Assembly (NCBI GenBank): GCA_003599025.1
Contig: QZIL01000061.1
Span: 1 to 52,051 of the forward strand
Length of the DNA stretch: 52,051 nt
Reading direction: 5' to 3'
From: Nitrospiraceae bacterium
GTDB lineage: Bacteria; Nitrospirota; Thermodesulfovibrionia; UBA6902
Shown: positions 43,302-52,051 of the stretch, one piece after another
How the letters are laid out: every line of letters starts with the position of its first letter
How positions within the stretch are numbered: position 1 is the stretch's first letter
Notes under the pieces: generated by a model
The model's input: only the letters and a program-made list of their open reading frames with translations
Database searches by the model: none
What the model was told of the DNA's origin: nothing
Position numbers and translations under genes: made by a program

Positions 43302-44873
43302 TTATGGATGGTGCCTTAAGAGGTAAACAACTCCATCAGAGCATTCATTTGCCAAAGTGAATTTATCGCGATCGGCCCTATTATTAATCAACTGATCTAG
43401 ATATTTCCCGTAATAATGAACGTTGACTTCGTTAAATAACACGAGCACTTGTGCTTTAACTCCTGATAAACTGTTTGCAAGGGCCGATTCAATGTCTTCA
43501 TTAGGATAGTTTTTAATAAACCACCTTTCCCGAGGCAGCAAGACCGTCGAATATTCTCCAAAAAAACTAAGATTAAACGGATTATTTGTTGCTATTATTA
43601 TATCTTTGCCGTAATTATTAATGGTCCAGTTAAATGTACAGGAATCCAATATAGAATAGATTCTATCATTTTTAGCAAAAAACTCGGGTAAATTCATAAT
43701 TGTTTTATAGCAACTGGTGTATGTCAGTATCCCCATAGCCAATACCAAACCGCACCGTGATGTTATGATACCTACTTTATATTTCAACTCATTAACTATT
43801 GGTAAAATAAAACTGAAACTGATTATTAGAAGCATAGGAACCAATGGAGACATATAACGCAGCTCAAAGTTCGGCTGTGATTTAGCCATAGAAACACCAA
43901 TAATTGCTGTATAAGCTATTATGAAAACGATAATTAAATCCATGCCCGAATTAAATAACTTTAGCATCTCTCTTCGTAGGGCAGGATTGAAAAAAGTATA
44001 AAAGATGAGAAACGCTGCAATTATGGATATTGGCCTGCTTGATGTAAACTGCATTAACAACATATTTATTGTGCCGATAAAAGCCGCAATATAAGTCCTT
44101 TCAATGATTGGAGGGTTATAGCCACGGAGGCTCCCAGAAACCATATAATTGTATGTAAAGACTGCTGCAACAGTAAGTGCAGGTATTATTACGGAGAGAA
44201 TAACAGACAAATATGAAAGTTTTGTTTTCCGGTTTTTAACTATAACGAGTGCATTCCAGAAAAGCATTCCTATCAGGGCTATCCCTGCATATCTTGTGAT
44301 AATTGCAGCACTGCTACAAATGCCTGCTATAAGGAGATAGCGGGTTTGATAAACGCCATTGTCCCTAGATACAGCTGAAAGATAAAGCGCTGCCACTGTT
44401 AACGCAATAAACAATGTCTCGCTCCAGAGATAATGTGTAACATTCATCAAAGGAAAGGACAAGGATACAAGCAATCCAGCCAGAAAGGCTGGAACTTTAC
44501 CGCATAAATGATTTACCAGCATAAAAGTAAAAACGGCAATGAGCACATGACTAATTACATTCAGAATTTGCGCGGCCAGAAAACTCTGCGGGGTAACCCC
44601 GCCCAATACAGCAAGAAATATCGGCAATAGAGGTGGATACATAATCAGGGGAACCAGGCCGTTAACTGGGACGTCGTTATCAGTAATTCGGATCAACGGC
44701 ACGCTTATTCCATTGCCGGATAATATCTGCTGCGAAGCGAGTGCGTAGCTTATTGAATCAGGAGTCAGTATTATATTTTGTACTGAAATAAAAGCAGCGG
44801 AAGCAGCGATCATTATCAATATCCCGTATAGCCGTATATTGTCTAATTTCATGAAACCGTTAAGCCTTTTCAT
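43302..44873 (-). CDS. GT39-like membrane glycosyltransferase
   Basis: A 523-residue protein with about 11 membrane helices. After TM1 the first loop reads ILTPDSISYALASQQILSGN and then MYPPLLPIFLAVLGG. These are the DS..YA and YPPL..P features of the GT39/PMT_2 group. The C-terminal 120 residues are soluble (AKNDRIYSILDSCTFNWTIN...). It would take its sugar from the product of the GT2 gene downstream and modify a lipid or glycan on the periplasmic face. It lies 33 bp from sulfatase-like gene 2. Confidence 0.8.
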   Translation of the reverse strand: MKRLNGFMKLDNIRLYGILIMIAASAAFISVQNIILTPDSISYALASQQILSGNGISVPLIRITDNDVPVNGLVPLIMYPPLLPIFLAVLGGVTPQSFLAAQILNVISHVLIAVFTFMLVNHLCGKVPAFLAGLLVSLSFPLMNVTHYLWSETLFIALTVAALYLSAVSRDNGVYQTRYLLIAGICSSAAIITRYAGIALIGMLFWNALVIVKNRKTKLSYLSVILSVIIPALTVAAVFTYNYMVSGSLRGYNPPIIERTYIAAFIGTINMLLMQFTSSRPISIIAAFLIFYTFFNPALRREMLKLFNSGMDLIIVFIIAYTAIIGVSMAKSQPNFELRYMSPLVPMLLIISFSFILPIVNELKYKVGIITSRCGLVLAMGILTYTSCYKTIMNLPEFFAKNDRIYSILDSCTFNWTINNYGKDIIIATNNPFNLSFFGEYSTVLLPRERWFIKNYPNEDIESALANSLSGVKAQVLVLFNEVNVHYYGKYLDQLINNRADRDKFTLANECSDGVVYLLRHHP

Positions 44874-44905
44874 ATATAATCAAACGAATTTGTCTGTTCC
44901 TAAAG

Positions 44906-46888
44906 CTAATCGCTTTGTTTATTAATAGGATATCGTTTATTGGCAATTTTCAGGTTTTCACTAATAAGACTAAAGAGACGCTGGCTTATAGCATGCTCAC
45001 TATCTGAAAGATTTATAAGTTCGCCGGGGTCTTCATATACATTAAAAAGAAGCGATTTGTTTTCGTCAAGATAGTGAATTAATTTATAATTACCATCCCT
45101 AACTGAAATAGTCCCACGGTCTATTATGTAATCACGACTCGGACTTTTCTCCAGGTTCATAGAGAAAACAGGTCTTGCTGCAATTTCTTCTCCATGCATT
45201 AGCGGTAGCAGTGAATGTCCTTCTATCCATGATGGTGCAGGTATGCCAGCCATATCCAAAATCAATGCAGATACATCTATTTGCTCGACCGGCGTATGAA
45301 TTACTTTCCCAACTTCTTGAAAAGGTTCTTTAATGATTAGAGGTATGTTGGTTACCTGTTCATAGAGATGAATGCCACCATGAGTCAGATATTCATGATC
45401 AAAGCTTTCTCCATGATCTGCGGATATTATAACCACTGTATTGGCGAACTTATTTCCATTCTTCAACAAGTTAAAGAAATCTTCAAATTGCTTATCGCAA
45501 TAATTTATGAATTCATCATAACGAGACCGCAAAACTTCAATTACTGACTTTACTTCTGCTGGTAAACCAGCTGAGTTATTATACTCATTAACTTTACCGA
45601 TAATTTTCCATTGACTTTTATATGTCCTCATCTTATCGGATGCATCATATGTCCCCATATATGGAGTGGGAGGCAAAAAAGGTGCATGGGGAGGGAGTAT
45701 ATGAAGCCAGGCAAAATACGGTTCGGGAGGATTATTGCTGAGAATTGCCAAGAATTGTTTAAAAGCTTCTTCTGGAGGCACAGATGTTACATAAACATCT
45801 GGAGATACGATATGCAGCAGTTGGCCAAGGATAAAATCTTCCTGGATAATCCAATCATAGAGTTTAATTTTAAAAGCAAAGAATCTATAAAGCAGTTTAT
45901 TAGCTACTCGGTTGCTAAACTCGATAGATGGGGGGGCTATATCAAAAGCGGCTGCAATACCTAAAGCTTTAACTGAGGCTAATGGATTTGCAACAATTGC
46001 AATATTGAAGTATCCGCCTTCTTTTAATAAAAGAGGTAAATTTTCCGTATCACTTTTTATTGGCTTCGATCCCTGCAGGTGAACTGCTCTGTGGGTCCAT
46101 GGTCTTTTTCCAGTCATAAGGCTGGCGGCGGTTGGCACTGTCCAATTGCTTGCGGCCTCAAGATTTGTAAATACAGTAGCTGTTTTTGACCACTCAGCAA
46201 TGAAGGGCGTAGTCTGTCTGTTGTAACTATATACCGACATGTTTTTTGCAGACAGTGCGTCGAAGGTTAATAATATGATGTTCGGTCTTTTTTTATCAAT
46301 TATTATAGGACGGGAGGAAGTTTCTGGGGCAGCATTATCCACATCTTTGACATATGAATGATAAAAAACAAGAGGAACTGATGCTAAAATAAATGCACTG
46401 AACATCCACACAAGCGGGGTTATGCGGTCTTGGACAATCCTGATCCATCTTTCAGCTCTATTGCGGAATAGCCATGTAATAAAAGCCGTAACCAGTAAAA
46501 TAGAAAAAAATACAATTATCTTAACATTGGCAGTTGTTTGAACCTGCGGCAGCATGATTTTCTTCAGCTTCCATGTCAATGCCCCTGTTATTATAAAAAA
46601 ACCAATATACGTAAGGAGGTGATGCATGCTGATATTTAACTTTATTTGTTTACATATCCAACTAATTGAACTTAGAATAATCGATAAGACTACAGAGATG
46701 ATAAGCGCAATAATGCCACAGAGCATAGATGCAAGGGCAACGGCAGGCAAAAATTCAGAAAGTGACGAATGATACCTGAATCCATCCCATCGGTAAAAGG
46801 CATCCCCTAATAAATACAGGGAAAAAATCACAATGTTTAGCCTGGCAATGCTCCAGACACTCTGTCCTATTATCATTAAACTTGCCAT
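44906..46888 (-). CDS. Sulfatase-fold membrane protein 2 (Thr nucleophile)
   Basis: A 660-residue paralogue with five N-terminal helices (about 14-31, 45-77, 90-102, 121-141, 158-178). The exported domain has RPNIILLTFDALSAKNMSVY (Asp210), SNWTVPTAASLMTGKRPWTH (Thr250 at the CxPxR Cys position, Pro kept, Arg replaced by Ala) and VIISADHGESFDHEYLTHGG. Without Cys or Ser it cannot carry formylglycine, so it is not a standard sulfatase. LtaS- or EptA-like phosphotransfer to the glycan is the more likely activity. Confidence 0.82.
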   Translation of the reverse strand: MASLMIIGQSVWSIARLNIVIFSLYLLGDAFYRWDGFRYHSSLSEFLPAVALASMLCGIIALIISVVLSIILSSISWICKQIKLNISMHHLLTYIGFFIITGALTWKLKKIMLPQVQTTANVKIIVFFSILLVTAFITWLFRNRAERWIRIVQDRITPLVWMFSAFILASVPLVFYHSYVKDVDNAAPETSSRPIIIDKKRPNIILLTFDALSAKNMSVYSYNRQTTPFIAEWSKTATVFTNLEAASNWTVPTAASLMTGKRPWTHRAVHLQGSKPIKSDTENLPLLLKEGGYFNIAIVANPLASVKALGIAAAFDIAPPSIEFSNRVANKLLYRFFAFKIKLYDWIIQEDFILGQLLHIVSPDVYVTSVPPEEAFKQFLAILSNNPPEPYFAWLHILPPHAPFLPPTPYMGTYDASDKMRTYKSQWKIIGKVNEYNNSAGLPAEVKSVIEVLRSRYDEFINYCDKQFEDFFNLLKNGNKFANTVVIISADHGESFDHEYLTHGGIHLYEQVTNIPLIIKEPFQEVGKVIHTPVEQIDVSALILDMAGIPAPSWIEGHSLLPLMHGEEIAARPVFSMNLEKSPSRDYIIDRGTISVRDGNYKLIHYLDENKSLLFNVYEDPGELINLSDSEHAISQRLFSLISENLKIANKRYPINKQSD

Positions 46889-47032
46889 AAACTATAAAAC
46901 GTTATCGTTTTAACAGAATTAAGACCCAAGACTCTAAATAATCTAAAAGTTTCATGACTGTTTTATGCATATTGCTTTTTTTATTATATTTAATACTTTC
47001 AACTTCAAGAAACTACGATAGATAAAAAGACC

Positions 47033-49012
47033 TCATTTAACTAGCTTAAGCTTCTCAAGAATTAAATTGAGGAGATGTTGACCTGTTTCGATTTCTTTTT
47101 CAAAGATGTTCCTTGTTTCATCAGGGTCCTCTCTCAGATTATAAAGAAAAGTTTTTTCCCATTTAGAATCAAGAAAATATACAAGCTTGAAATCGCCTTC
47201 CCAAACCGCGAAGGATCCACTTTCTATTTTTCTATTTTTTTGCGAACTCATACGAATATTCATTGAAAATACTTGCTTTGTGTTAAAATCTGCCCCCGTC
47301 ATAAGAGGTAATAATGATCGTCCCTCCATCCAGTCAGGTATAGATATTCCAGCGAAATCAAGAATAGTAGCAGGGATATCTACCTGTTCAATAAGTTCAG
47401 AAATACTCTGCCCCTCATTTCTATTCGAGACTTTAATTATAAGCGGTATATGTGAAACCGCCTCATTGAGAAACGGACCGCCGTGTGTATGATATCCGTT
47501 CTCAAAACTTTCTCCATGATCTGCCGATAATATAATTACTGTATTTCCAAGTTTATTCATGTCTTTCAATTTCTTAATAAAATTTTCAAATGCATGATCG
47601 CAATATCTAATGAATTCGTCATAGTTAGATCTAAGCAGATCCATTGACGGCTGGAATTCAGGCGGATAGGGCTGATATCTAAACAAATACTTGTGTGAAG
47701 CCAATCTTATAGCATCCTGACTTTTATATGTTCTAAATTGGTCAGAATTATTGTACATGCCCTTGAATGGTTGAGGAGGAAGATAAGGGTCATGCGGGGG
47801 GAAAATATGAATCCAAGCAAAATAGGGTTCAGGTGGATTAGCATTCATGATATCAAAAAAACGATTAAAGACCTCAATGGGAGGCGTAGTAGTATCAGAA
47901 ATATTACGAGAAACTATATTCAGGAACTTGCCAAAAATAAAATCTTCCTTAAGAAGCCAGTCATGAAGAGTAAAATGATTAGCGAATTGCTTGTAGAGAA
48001 ATTTGTCAACTGTTCCAAGAACATTTAACCCATCGCCGACCAGTGAATGGGGAATGCTGAATTCCATGGGAAGAGGAGAAATATCAAAACTGTTTTCTAT
48101 ACCCATCGACTTAACAGATGCAAGTGTATTAGCAATAAATGCCATATTAAAATATCCATGTTCTTTTAATAACAAAGGAAGACTCTCGATGCTGCTTTTC
48201 TCCGGAGTTGCCCCTTGGAATTGAGCAACCCTGTGCGTCCAAGGTCTTTTTCCAGTCATAAGACTGGCAACTGTTGGTACAGTCCAATTACTGGAAGCTT
48301 TCAGATTTGTAAATATTACGGCCTCGTTTGCCCACTCAGTGATAAAAGGGGTCGTTAGTCTGCTGTAACCATACGTCGACATATCCTTTGCGGAAAGGGC
48401 ATCAAAAGTTACGAATATTATATTAGGCTTTGTCTTTTCTGAGACTACTCGCTTGGTTCCAACCTGTAACCGAACCTGATTATTATCCTTACTCAGCGAA
48501 ACATATATAACAACTGGAACTGACAACAGAAAAATAAGTCCAAATATCCACACAAGCGGGTTGATTCTATTATTTATAGTGTTAAGCCATTCCTCGGCTT
48601 TATGGTTGAATCTTAACGTGATAAATAATGATATAAGAGCTATGCATAAAAAAACTGTAAACTTCGTCAACTGTGATGTCTGTATAAGGGGCCAAAACAG
48701 TTGTTTTCCTTTCCAAACAGTAATGCCTAATATTATTAATACTCCAAAATACACAACTATCTGTTCAAATGTGAACCTGAAGTAAACGAAACGGCACATT
48801 CTTAAAGCAATGCCAAGCGACAGCCAGACCAATGCAGCTGTCAGAAATGAAATGACTGTCCATAATATTGTTATGAGTGCAACGCTCGGGATAAAGTCCG
48901 TGATAGCCGAATGTAGTCTAAAGCCGTCCCAGCGGAAAAAGACATCTCCAAGAAGATAAAGTGAAAAAACAACAAAGACTAAACGGAAGAATTTCCAGAA
49001 GGATAATTTCAT
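47033..49012 (-). CDS. Sulfatase-fold membrane protein 3 (Thr nucleophile)
   Basis: A 659-residue paralogue with the same layout: five helices in the first 172 residues, VTFDALSAKDMSTYGYSRLT (Asp204), SNWTVPTVASLMTGKRPWTH (Thr244) and IILSADHGESFENGYHTHGG. It is closer to protein 2 around the nucleophile (WTVPT) but closer to protein 1 in the PHDPYLPP and DEFIRYCD regions. Presence of three copies suggests different acceptors or groups. It lies 93 bp before the SxtJ gene in the direction of transcription from the carbamoyltransferase. Confidence 0.82.
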   Translation of the reverse strand: MKLSFWKFFRLVFVVFSLYLLGDVFFRWDGFRLHSAITDFIPSVALITILWTVISFLTAALVWLSLGIALRMCRFVYFRFTFEQIVVYFGVLIILGITVWKGKQLFWPLIQTSQLTKFTVFLCIALISLFITLRFNHKAEEWLNTINNRINPLVWIFGLIFLLSVPVVIYVSLSKDNNQVRLQVGTKRVVSEKTKPNIIFVTFDALSAKDMSTYGYSRLTTPFITEWANEAVIFTNLKASSNWTVPTVASLMTGKRPWTHRVAQFQGATPEKSSIESLPLLLKEHGYFNMAFIANTLASVKSMGIENSFDISPLPMEFSIPHSLVGDGLNVLGTVDKFLYKQFANHFTLHDWLLKEDFIFGKFLNIVSRNISDTTTPPIEVFNRFFDIMNANPPEPYFAWIHIFPPHDPYLPPQPFKGMYNNSDQFRTYKSQDAIRLASHKYLFRYQPYPPEFQPSMDLLRSNYDEFIRYCDHAFENFIKKLKDMNKLGNTVIILSADHGESFENGYHTHGGPFLNEAVSHIPLIIKVSNRNEGQSISELIEQVDIPATILDFAGISIPDWMEGRSLLPLMTGADFNTKQVFSMNIRMSSQKNRKIESGSFAVWEGDFKLVYFLDSKWEKTFLYNLREDPDETRNIFEKEIETGQHLLNLILEKLKLVK

Positions 49013-49104
49013 ATACCTGTTTTATTCAACGTATTGCGCACTAAAGCAGTAGGATTCGCAATTCTGTTTAATATATATGATAATCCTGGTTATACATCAT
49101 AACC

Positions 49105-49521
49105 TCAGAATTGTTTCTCATAATTGCTTTTGTCAAACAGCCTAGTTTTTCTGGGGATCCAATAACTTTTTTCCGAAGAAACTATTTTCAGGTCAAGAAA
49201 TTTATTACCGAATAACTTCGACAGAAGGCCGATCGAAGTAAATACAACAAAAAACAGAAAACTCAAAATTACTCTTGTCATGAACCAACCGAGAATAACC
49301 GCGAAAATCATCCATGCTTTTTGGAGGGGCTTCAATAAAGCCGGCAGGACTAATCCAAAAAAGAAAAAAATCAGTGAGAGGAATACGAATATGAAATAAG
49401 TATCTTTTCCCTTCCACCAGAGCGCCCCGGCTAATATGCCAAGAAAGATGCCAAATGTTATTCCAAAGTTCCTGAGATCTTTTTTTTCACTTTTAATATT
49501 ATTTATTTCTTCTAAGATCAT
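49105..49521 (-). CDS. SxtJ family small membrane protein
   Basis: A 138-residue protein with four hydrophobic stretches (about 20-37, 43-63, 68-84, 85-105) after the typical SxtJ start EINNIKSEKKDLRNFGITFG. It ends in a soluble tail (SSEKSYWIPRKTRLFDKSNY). SxtJ proteins lie next to NodU/CmcH-type carbamoyltransferases in many polysaccharide and natural-product clusters, as here (10-bp gap). Their function is unknown; a partner role to the carbamoyltransferase is inferred. Confidence 0.78.
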   Translation of the reverse strand: MILEEINNIKSEKKDLRNFGITFGIFLGILAGALWWKGKDTYFIFVFLSLIFFFFGLVLPALLKPLQKAWMIFAVILGWFMTRVILSFLFFVVFTSIGLLSKLFGNKFLDLKIVSSEKSYWIPRKTRLFDKSNYEKQF

Positions 49522-49531
49522 TCCGTTTTAC

Positions 49532-51349
49532 CTAATCAAGCTCAAACTCTTTCTGCCAGTCAGTGTCTTTTTCAAGGGATTTTTGATCTTTCTTGTCAAG
49601 CAAACAATTCTCCATTATCAAATAATCCATATTTGTGCGCATAAAACAAATATAAGCATCTTCTGGAGTGCACACGATGGGCTCCCCCCGCACGTTAAAG
49701 GATGTATTAATTATAACGGCGCATCCATGTTTTTCATCAAATTTTTTTATCGTGTTATAATACACTGGATTATGTTCTCCGTCTACAGTCTGTATTCTTG
49801 CGGAATAATCGATGTGAGTAATCGCAGGGATGGTTGATCTAACTACATGGAGTTTGTCCAGCCCAAACAGCTCTTTCTCTTCTTCCGTCATTTCCCTGCG
49901 AATTTCCTCTCTTACCGGTGCTACCAGAAGCATATATGGACTTTCTCTGTCTATATCAAAGTAATCGGACACCCTTTCTCTTATTACTGATGGAGCAAAA
50001 GGACGGAAGCTTTCCCTGAACTTAATCTTCAGGTTCATAATCTCCTGCATTTTTGAAGATCTTGCGTCTCCTATTATTGATCTCGCCCCCAAAGCGCGGG
50101 GGCCAAATTCCATTCTTCCCTGAAACCAGCCAATAACTTTTTCATCAGCTATAAGATCTGCTATTTTTTCAGGTAATTCTACATCTCTTAATTCTGTGAA
50201 CGGGAATTTGTTTTTTTTGAGGTAGTTGGCTATATAACTATTACTAAATCTAGGTCCAAGATAAGATCCTTTCACAGAATCTGTTTTGCCGTCTGCTTTT
50301 CTTTCGTTCCCCAGATACTGATACCATGCAAATAGAGCAGCCCCCTGCGCAGCCCCTGCGTCTCCTGCAGCCGGCTGTATCCAGATATTTTCATATACAC
50401 CTTCACGAAGAAGCTTTCCATTGGCAACACAGTTTAATGATACGCCTCCCGCAAGACACAAATTCTTTTGTCCGGTCTCTTTTTGAATATGCCTTCCTAT
50501 CCGGAGAACAGCTTCCTCAGTTACTTCCTGGACAGACCTTGCTAAATCCATTTCTCTTTGAGTTAGTTTTGACTCCGGTTTGCGGGGAGGACCGCCAAAC
50601 AACTTATCGAATTTGCCATTAGTCATTGTCAGCCCGGCACAATAGTTAAAGTAGTCCATATTCATCCTAAACGAGCCGTCTTCTTTCAGATCGATCAGTT
50701 CTTTTAAGATTATCTCTTTGTATTTCGGTTTTCCATAAGGAGCAAGGCCCATGACCTTGTATTCCCCGGAATTAACCTTAAAGCCTGTATAATAGGTAAA
50801 AGCAGAATAGAGTAAGCCTAACGAATGTGGAAATTTAATTTCCGAAAGAATTTCAATCTTGTTGTCTTTCCCGATTCCATAGCTGGCAGTAGTCCACTCT
50901 CCAACACCATCCATGGTTAAAAAGGCCGCCTCCTGAAACGGAGAGGGGAAGAATGCGGACGCAGCATGGGACTCATGGTGCTCCGGAAATATTATCTTGC
51001 CATCGTAATTGAGCTCCTTTTTAATAACCTCTTTCATCCAGAGTTTTTTCTTTATCCAGAGAGGGAGGGCCATAATAAAGGATGCGATACCTTTGGGAGC
51101 ATAAGTAAGGTATGTCTCCAGGATACGCTCAAACGTCAGAAAAGGCTTATCGTAATATGCAACTATATCCAGGTCATTAACTGTCAGGCTGCTGTCTTCA
51201 AGGCAGAAATTTACCGCATTAACAGGAAATGCGGAATCGTGCTTTTTTCGCGTGAAACGCTCCTCCTGTGCAGCTGTCACTATAATGCCGTCCCTAACAA
51301 GGCAAGCTGCACTGTCATGATAAAATGCTGAAATACCAAGAATATTCAT
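49532..51349 (-). CDS. NodU/CmcH-type carbamoyltransferase
   Basis: A 605-residue enzyme. The N-terminal ASKHA-like domain begins MNILGISAFYHDSAACLVRD and has AAQEERFTRKKHDSAFP and PEHHESHAASAFFPSPF (metal-binding His residues). Further on are GVSLNCVANGKLL, GWFQGRMEFGPRALGARSI and the C-terminal SFRPFAPSV, NTSFNVRGEPIVCTPEDAY. It transfers carbamoyl from carbamoyl phosphate (through carbamoyl-AMP) to a hydroxyl, probably of a sugar in the surface glycan. Full family length, no anomalies. First clear enzyme gene of the minus-strand series ending at 42354. Confidence 0.92.
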   Translation of the reverse strand: MNILGISAFYHDSAACLVRDGIIVTAAQEERFTRKKHDSAFPVNAVNFCLEDSSLTVNDLDIVAYYDKPFLTFERILETYLTYAPKGIASFIMALPLWIKKKLWMKEVIKKELNYDGKIIFPEHHESHAASAFFPSPFQEAAFLTMDGVGEWTTASYGIGKDNKIEILSEIKFPHSLGLLYSAFTYYTGFKVNSGEYKVMGLAPYGKPKYKEIILKELIDLKEDGSFRMNMDYFNYCAGLTMTNGKFDKLFGGPPRKPESKLTQREMDLARSVQEVTEEAVLRIGRHIQKETGQKNLCLAGGVSLNCVANGKLLREGVYENIWIQPAAGDAGAAQGAALFAWYQYLGNERKADGKTDSVKGSYLGPRFSNSYIANYLKKNKFPFTELRDVELPEKIADLIADEKVIGWFQGRMEFGPRALGARSIIGDARSSKMQEIMNLKIKFRESFRPFAPSVIRERVSDYFDIDRESPYMLLVAPVREEIRREMTEEEKELFGLDKLHVVRSTIPAITHIDYSARIQTVDGEHNPVYYNTIKKFDEKHGCAVIINTSFNVRGEPIVCTPEDAYICFMRTNMDYLIMENCLLDKKDQKSLEKDTDWQKEFELD

Positions 51350-51535
51350 TATACTGGCAAGTTGATGCAGTTTAGAGTAACAATATTGGCCACATTAAAC
51401 TTATGTATTATTCTCGATAATACAATATGCCTGATACTGAATGACTTGAGAGCGAACTGCTTAATAGTCATAAATTATTTGTGACGCGCAAGTTGAAATA
51501 TAATGGAGTTACGCCAAAATTTACGATGGTATATA

Positions 51536-51769
51536 TTACAAATCCTTATTTGAGTTATCAACGCCCTTGTTACGCCCAAAAAGCCCTTTAACAAAACATG
51601 TGATTCTTTTCCAGAAGACAACTATTACTCCCAAGATGCCGTATACAAAAGGGGCCACCGTCTGGAAAAAAAATCCGCCGGTGTTTGGGTCAATATAAGC
51701 GTTAACAGAAGCAACAAACATTAAATTGATAGCTATTATTGAAAAAAGGACAGTAGTAAGATACAGCAT
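51536..51769 (-). CDS. Small membrane protein (YIDPNTGG type)
   Basis: A 77-residue protein with a first hydrophobic segment (1-22, possibly a signal peptide ending near VNA), the sequence AYIDPNTGGFFFQTVAPFVY, a second helix (about 42-58) and a basic tail (WKRITCFVKGLFGRNK). Similar short YIDPGTG proteins are common beside sulfatase/phosphotransferase and polysaccharide genes. The frame opens at 51781, but GGAGGTGTTA directly before the second ATG (51769) shows that one is used. Function unknown. Confidence 0.7.
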   Translation of the reverse strand: MLYLTTVLFSIIAINLMFVASVNAYIDPNTGGFFFQTVAPFVYGILGVIVVFWKRITCFVKGLFGRNKGVDNSNKDL

Positions 51770-51973
51770 TAACACCTCCATGCCACTGAGGAAATAGATT
51801 TGCAGATAATATCGTTATGTTTCTCTGTATTTTATAAGCCAATTCATTAAAATGTCAAATAGCACAAATTGCCTCATCGCCAATTCTATGAAGTCGCTTT
51901 CTTAGCTACAGCGTCAATTTGCTATCATCTACCTATTTCATATAGTTTTTTATTTTAGCGAAAGCTTTGTAGA

Positions 51974-51998
51974 ATCCCCCGTGGCTTGCCACGGGGAT
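51974..51998. repeat. REP-like hairpin near right edge
   Basis: ATCCCCCGTGG, loop CTTG, CCACGGGGAT: a 10-bp stem with one bulged C. No T-run follows. The CGTGGCTTGCCACG core resembles hairpins at the ends of IS200/IS605-type or REP elements; no transposase is visible before the window ends. Confidence 0.45.
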
Positions 51999-52023
51999 GA
52001 ATACATGCATTACCCAGAGGGTT

Positions 52024-52050
52024 ATTAGGGAGACGGGAAGGCTCCCTAAT
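52024..52050. repeat. Second hairpin at right edge
   Basis: ATTAGGGAG and CTCCCTAAT form a 9-bp stem around a 9-base loop, 26 bases after the previous hairpin and cut off by the window end. Together the two could be a structured element end or a terminator pair. Confidence 0.4.
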
Positions 52051-52051
52051 C

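Noticed and set aside
1-52051. CRISPR array or diversity-generating retroelement
   Set aside because: No regularly spaced identical repeats and no reverse transcriptase or template repeat were seen on either strand; the repeats near 9.3-10.4 kb are too few and irregular.

Overview
The window looks like a chromosomal segment of a Gram-negative bacterium. It carries FtsEX with an EnvC-type activator, a lipoprotein, PilZ proteins and a large surface-glycan locus. Gene content (Pst/PhoBR, a membrane-anchored archaeal-type Lon, an ATP-cone/Mrr nuclease, an RMD1/DUF155 protein) would fit a Nitrospirota- or Desulfobacterota-like organism, but that is inference from gene style and not a phylogenetic result. 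No rRNA is present; there are two tRNAs.

Left part (1-9 kb): the N-terminus of a glycogen phosphorylase runs off the left edge. Next come a TPR lipoprotein and a complete minus-strand pstS-pstC-pstA-pstB-phoU operon, with a well-formed Pho box and -10 upstream of pstS. Diverging from it is ftsE-ftsX-envC. The matching PhoR/PhoB-type two-component pair lies at 13.6-16.0 kb, so sensor, regulator, DNA site and transporter are all in view.

Accessory stretch (9-13.5 kb): a DUF4258/DUF2283 toxin-antitoxin-like pair with a clear promoter, bracketed by a dispersed direct repeat, then a translationally coupled RhuM-DUF2075 nuclease/helicase operon and a MutT-type Nudix gene. Just before it, at 9050-9202 on the minus strand, is a short reading frame interrupted by one in-frame TGA. 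It resembles small one-helix membrane proteins ending in Gly/His/Cys. A hairpin follows the TGA at bacterial-SECIS spacing, making this a candidate tiny selenoprotein.

Middle part (16-25.5 kb): YIP1, RMD1, a YfcE-type phosphoesterase, a small PilZ protein that appears to start at an ATT codon, an ATP-cone/Mrr nuclease, an SRPBCC protein, a truncated AAA protein with a broken P-loop, a membrane LonB-type protease with an overlapping unknown partner, and a PilZ-glycogen-binding fusion. A tRNA-Lys/tRNA-Glu transcription unit with promoter and terminator follows.

Right part (25.7-52 kb) is visibly more A+T-rich and is a surface-polysaccharide/glycosylation region. It holds four GT-C (GT39-like) membrane glycosyltransferases, two paralogous polyprenyl-phosphate GT2 enzymes, galE, a zinc-ribbon epimerase, a GDP-D,D-heptose set (hddC, hddA, gmhA; no gmhB seen), and an SGNH hydrolase. 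It also has three paralogous five-helix sulfatase-fold proteins with Thr in the nucleophile position, and a NodU-type carbamoyltransferase with SxtJ. The likely logic is that nucleotide sugars and polyprenyl-linked sugars are made in the cytoplasm, transferred outside the membrane by GT-C enzymes, then decorated (phospho- or sulfo-type group, carbamoyl, acyl). Three transposon relics lie here (two IS256-family, one internally deleted IS3-family element with both ends and a 3-bp target duplication).
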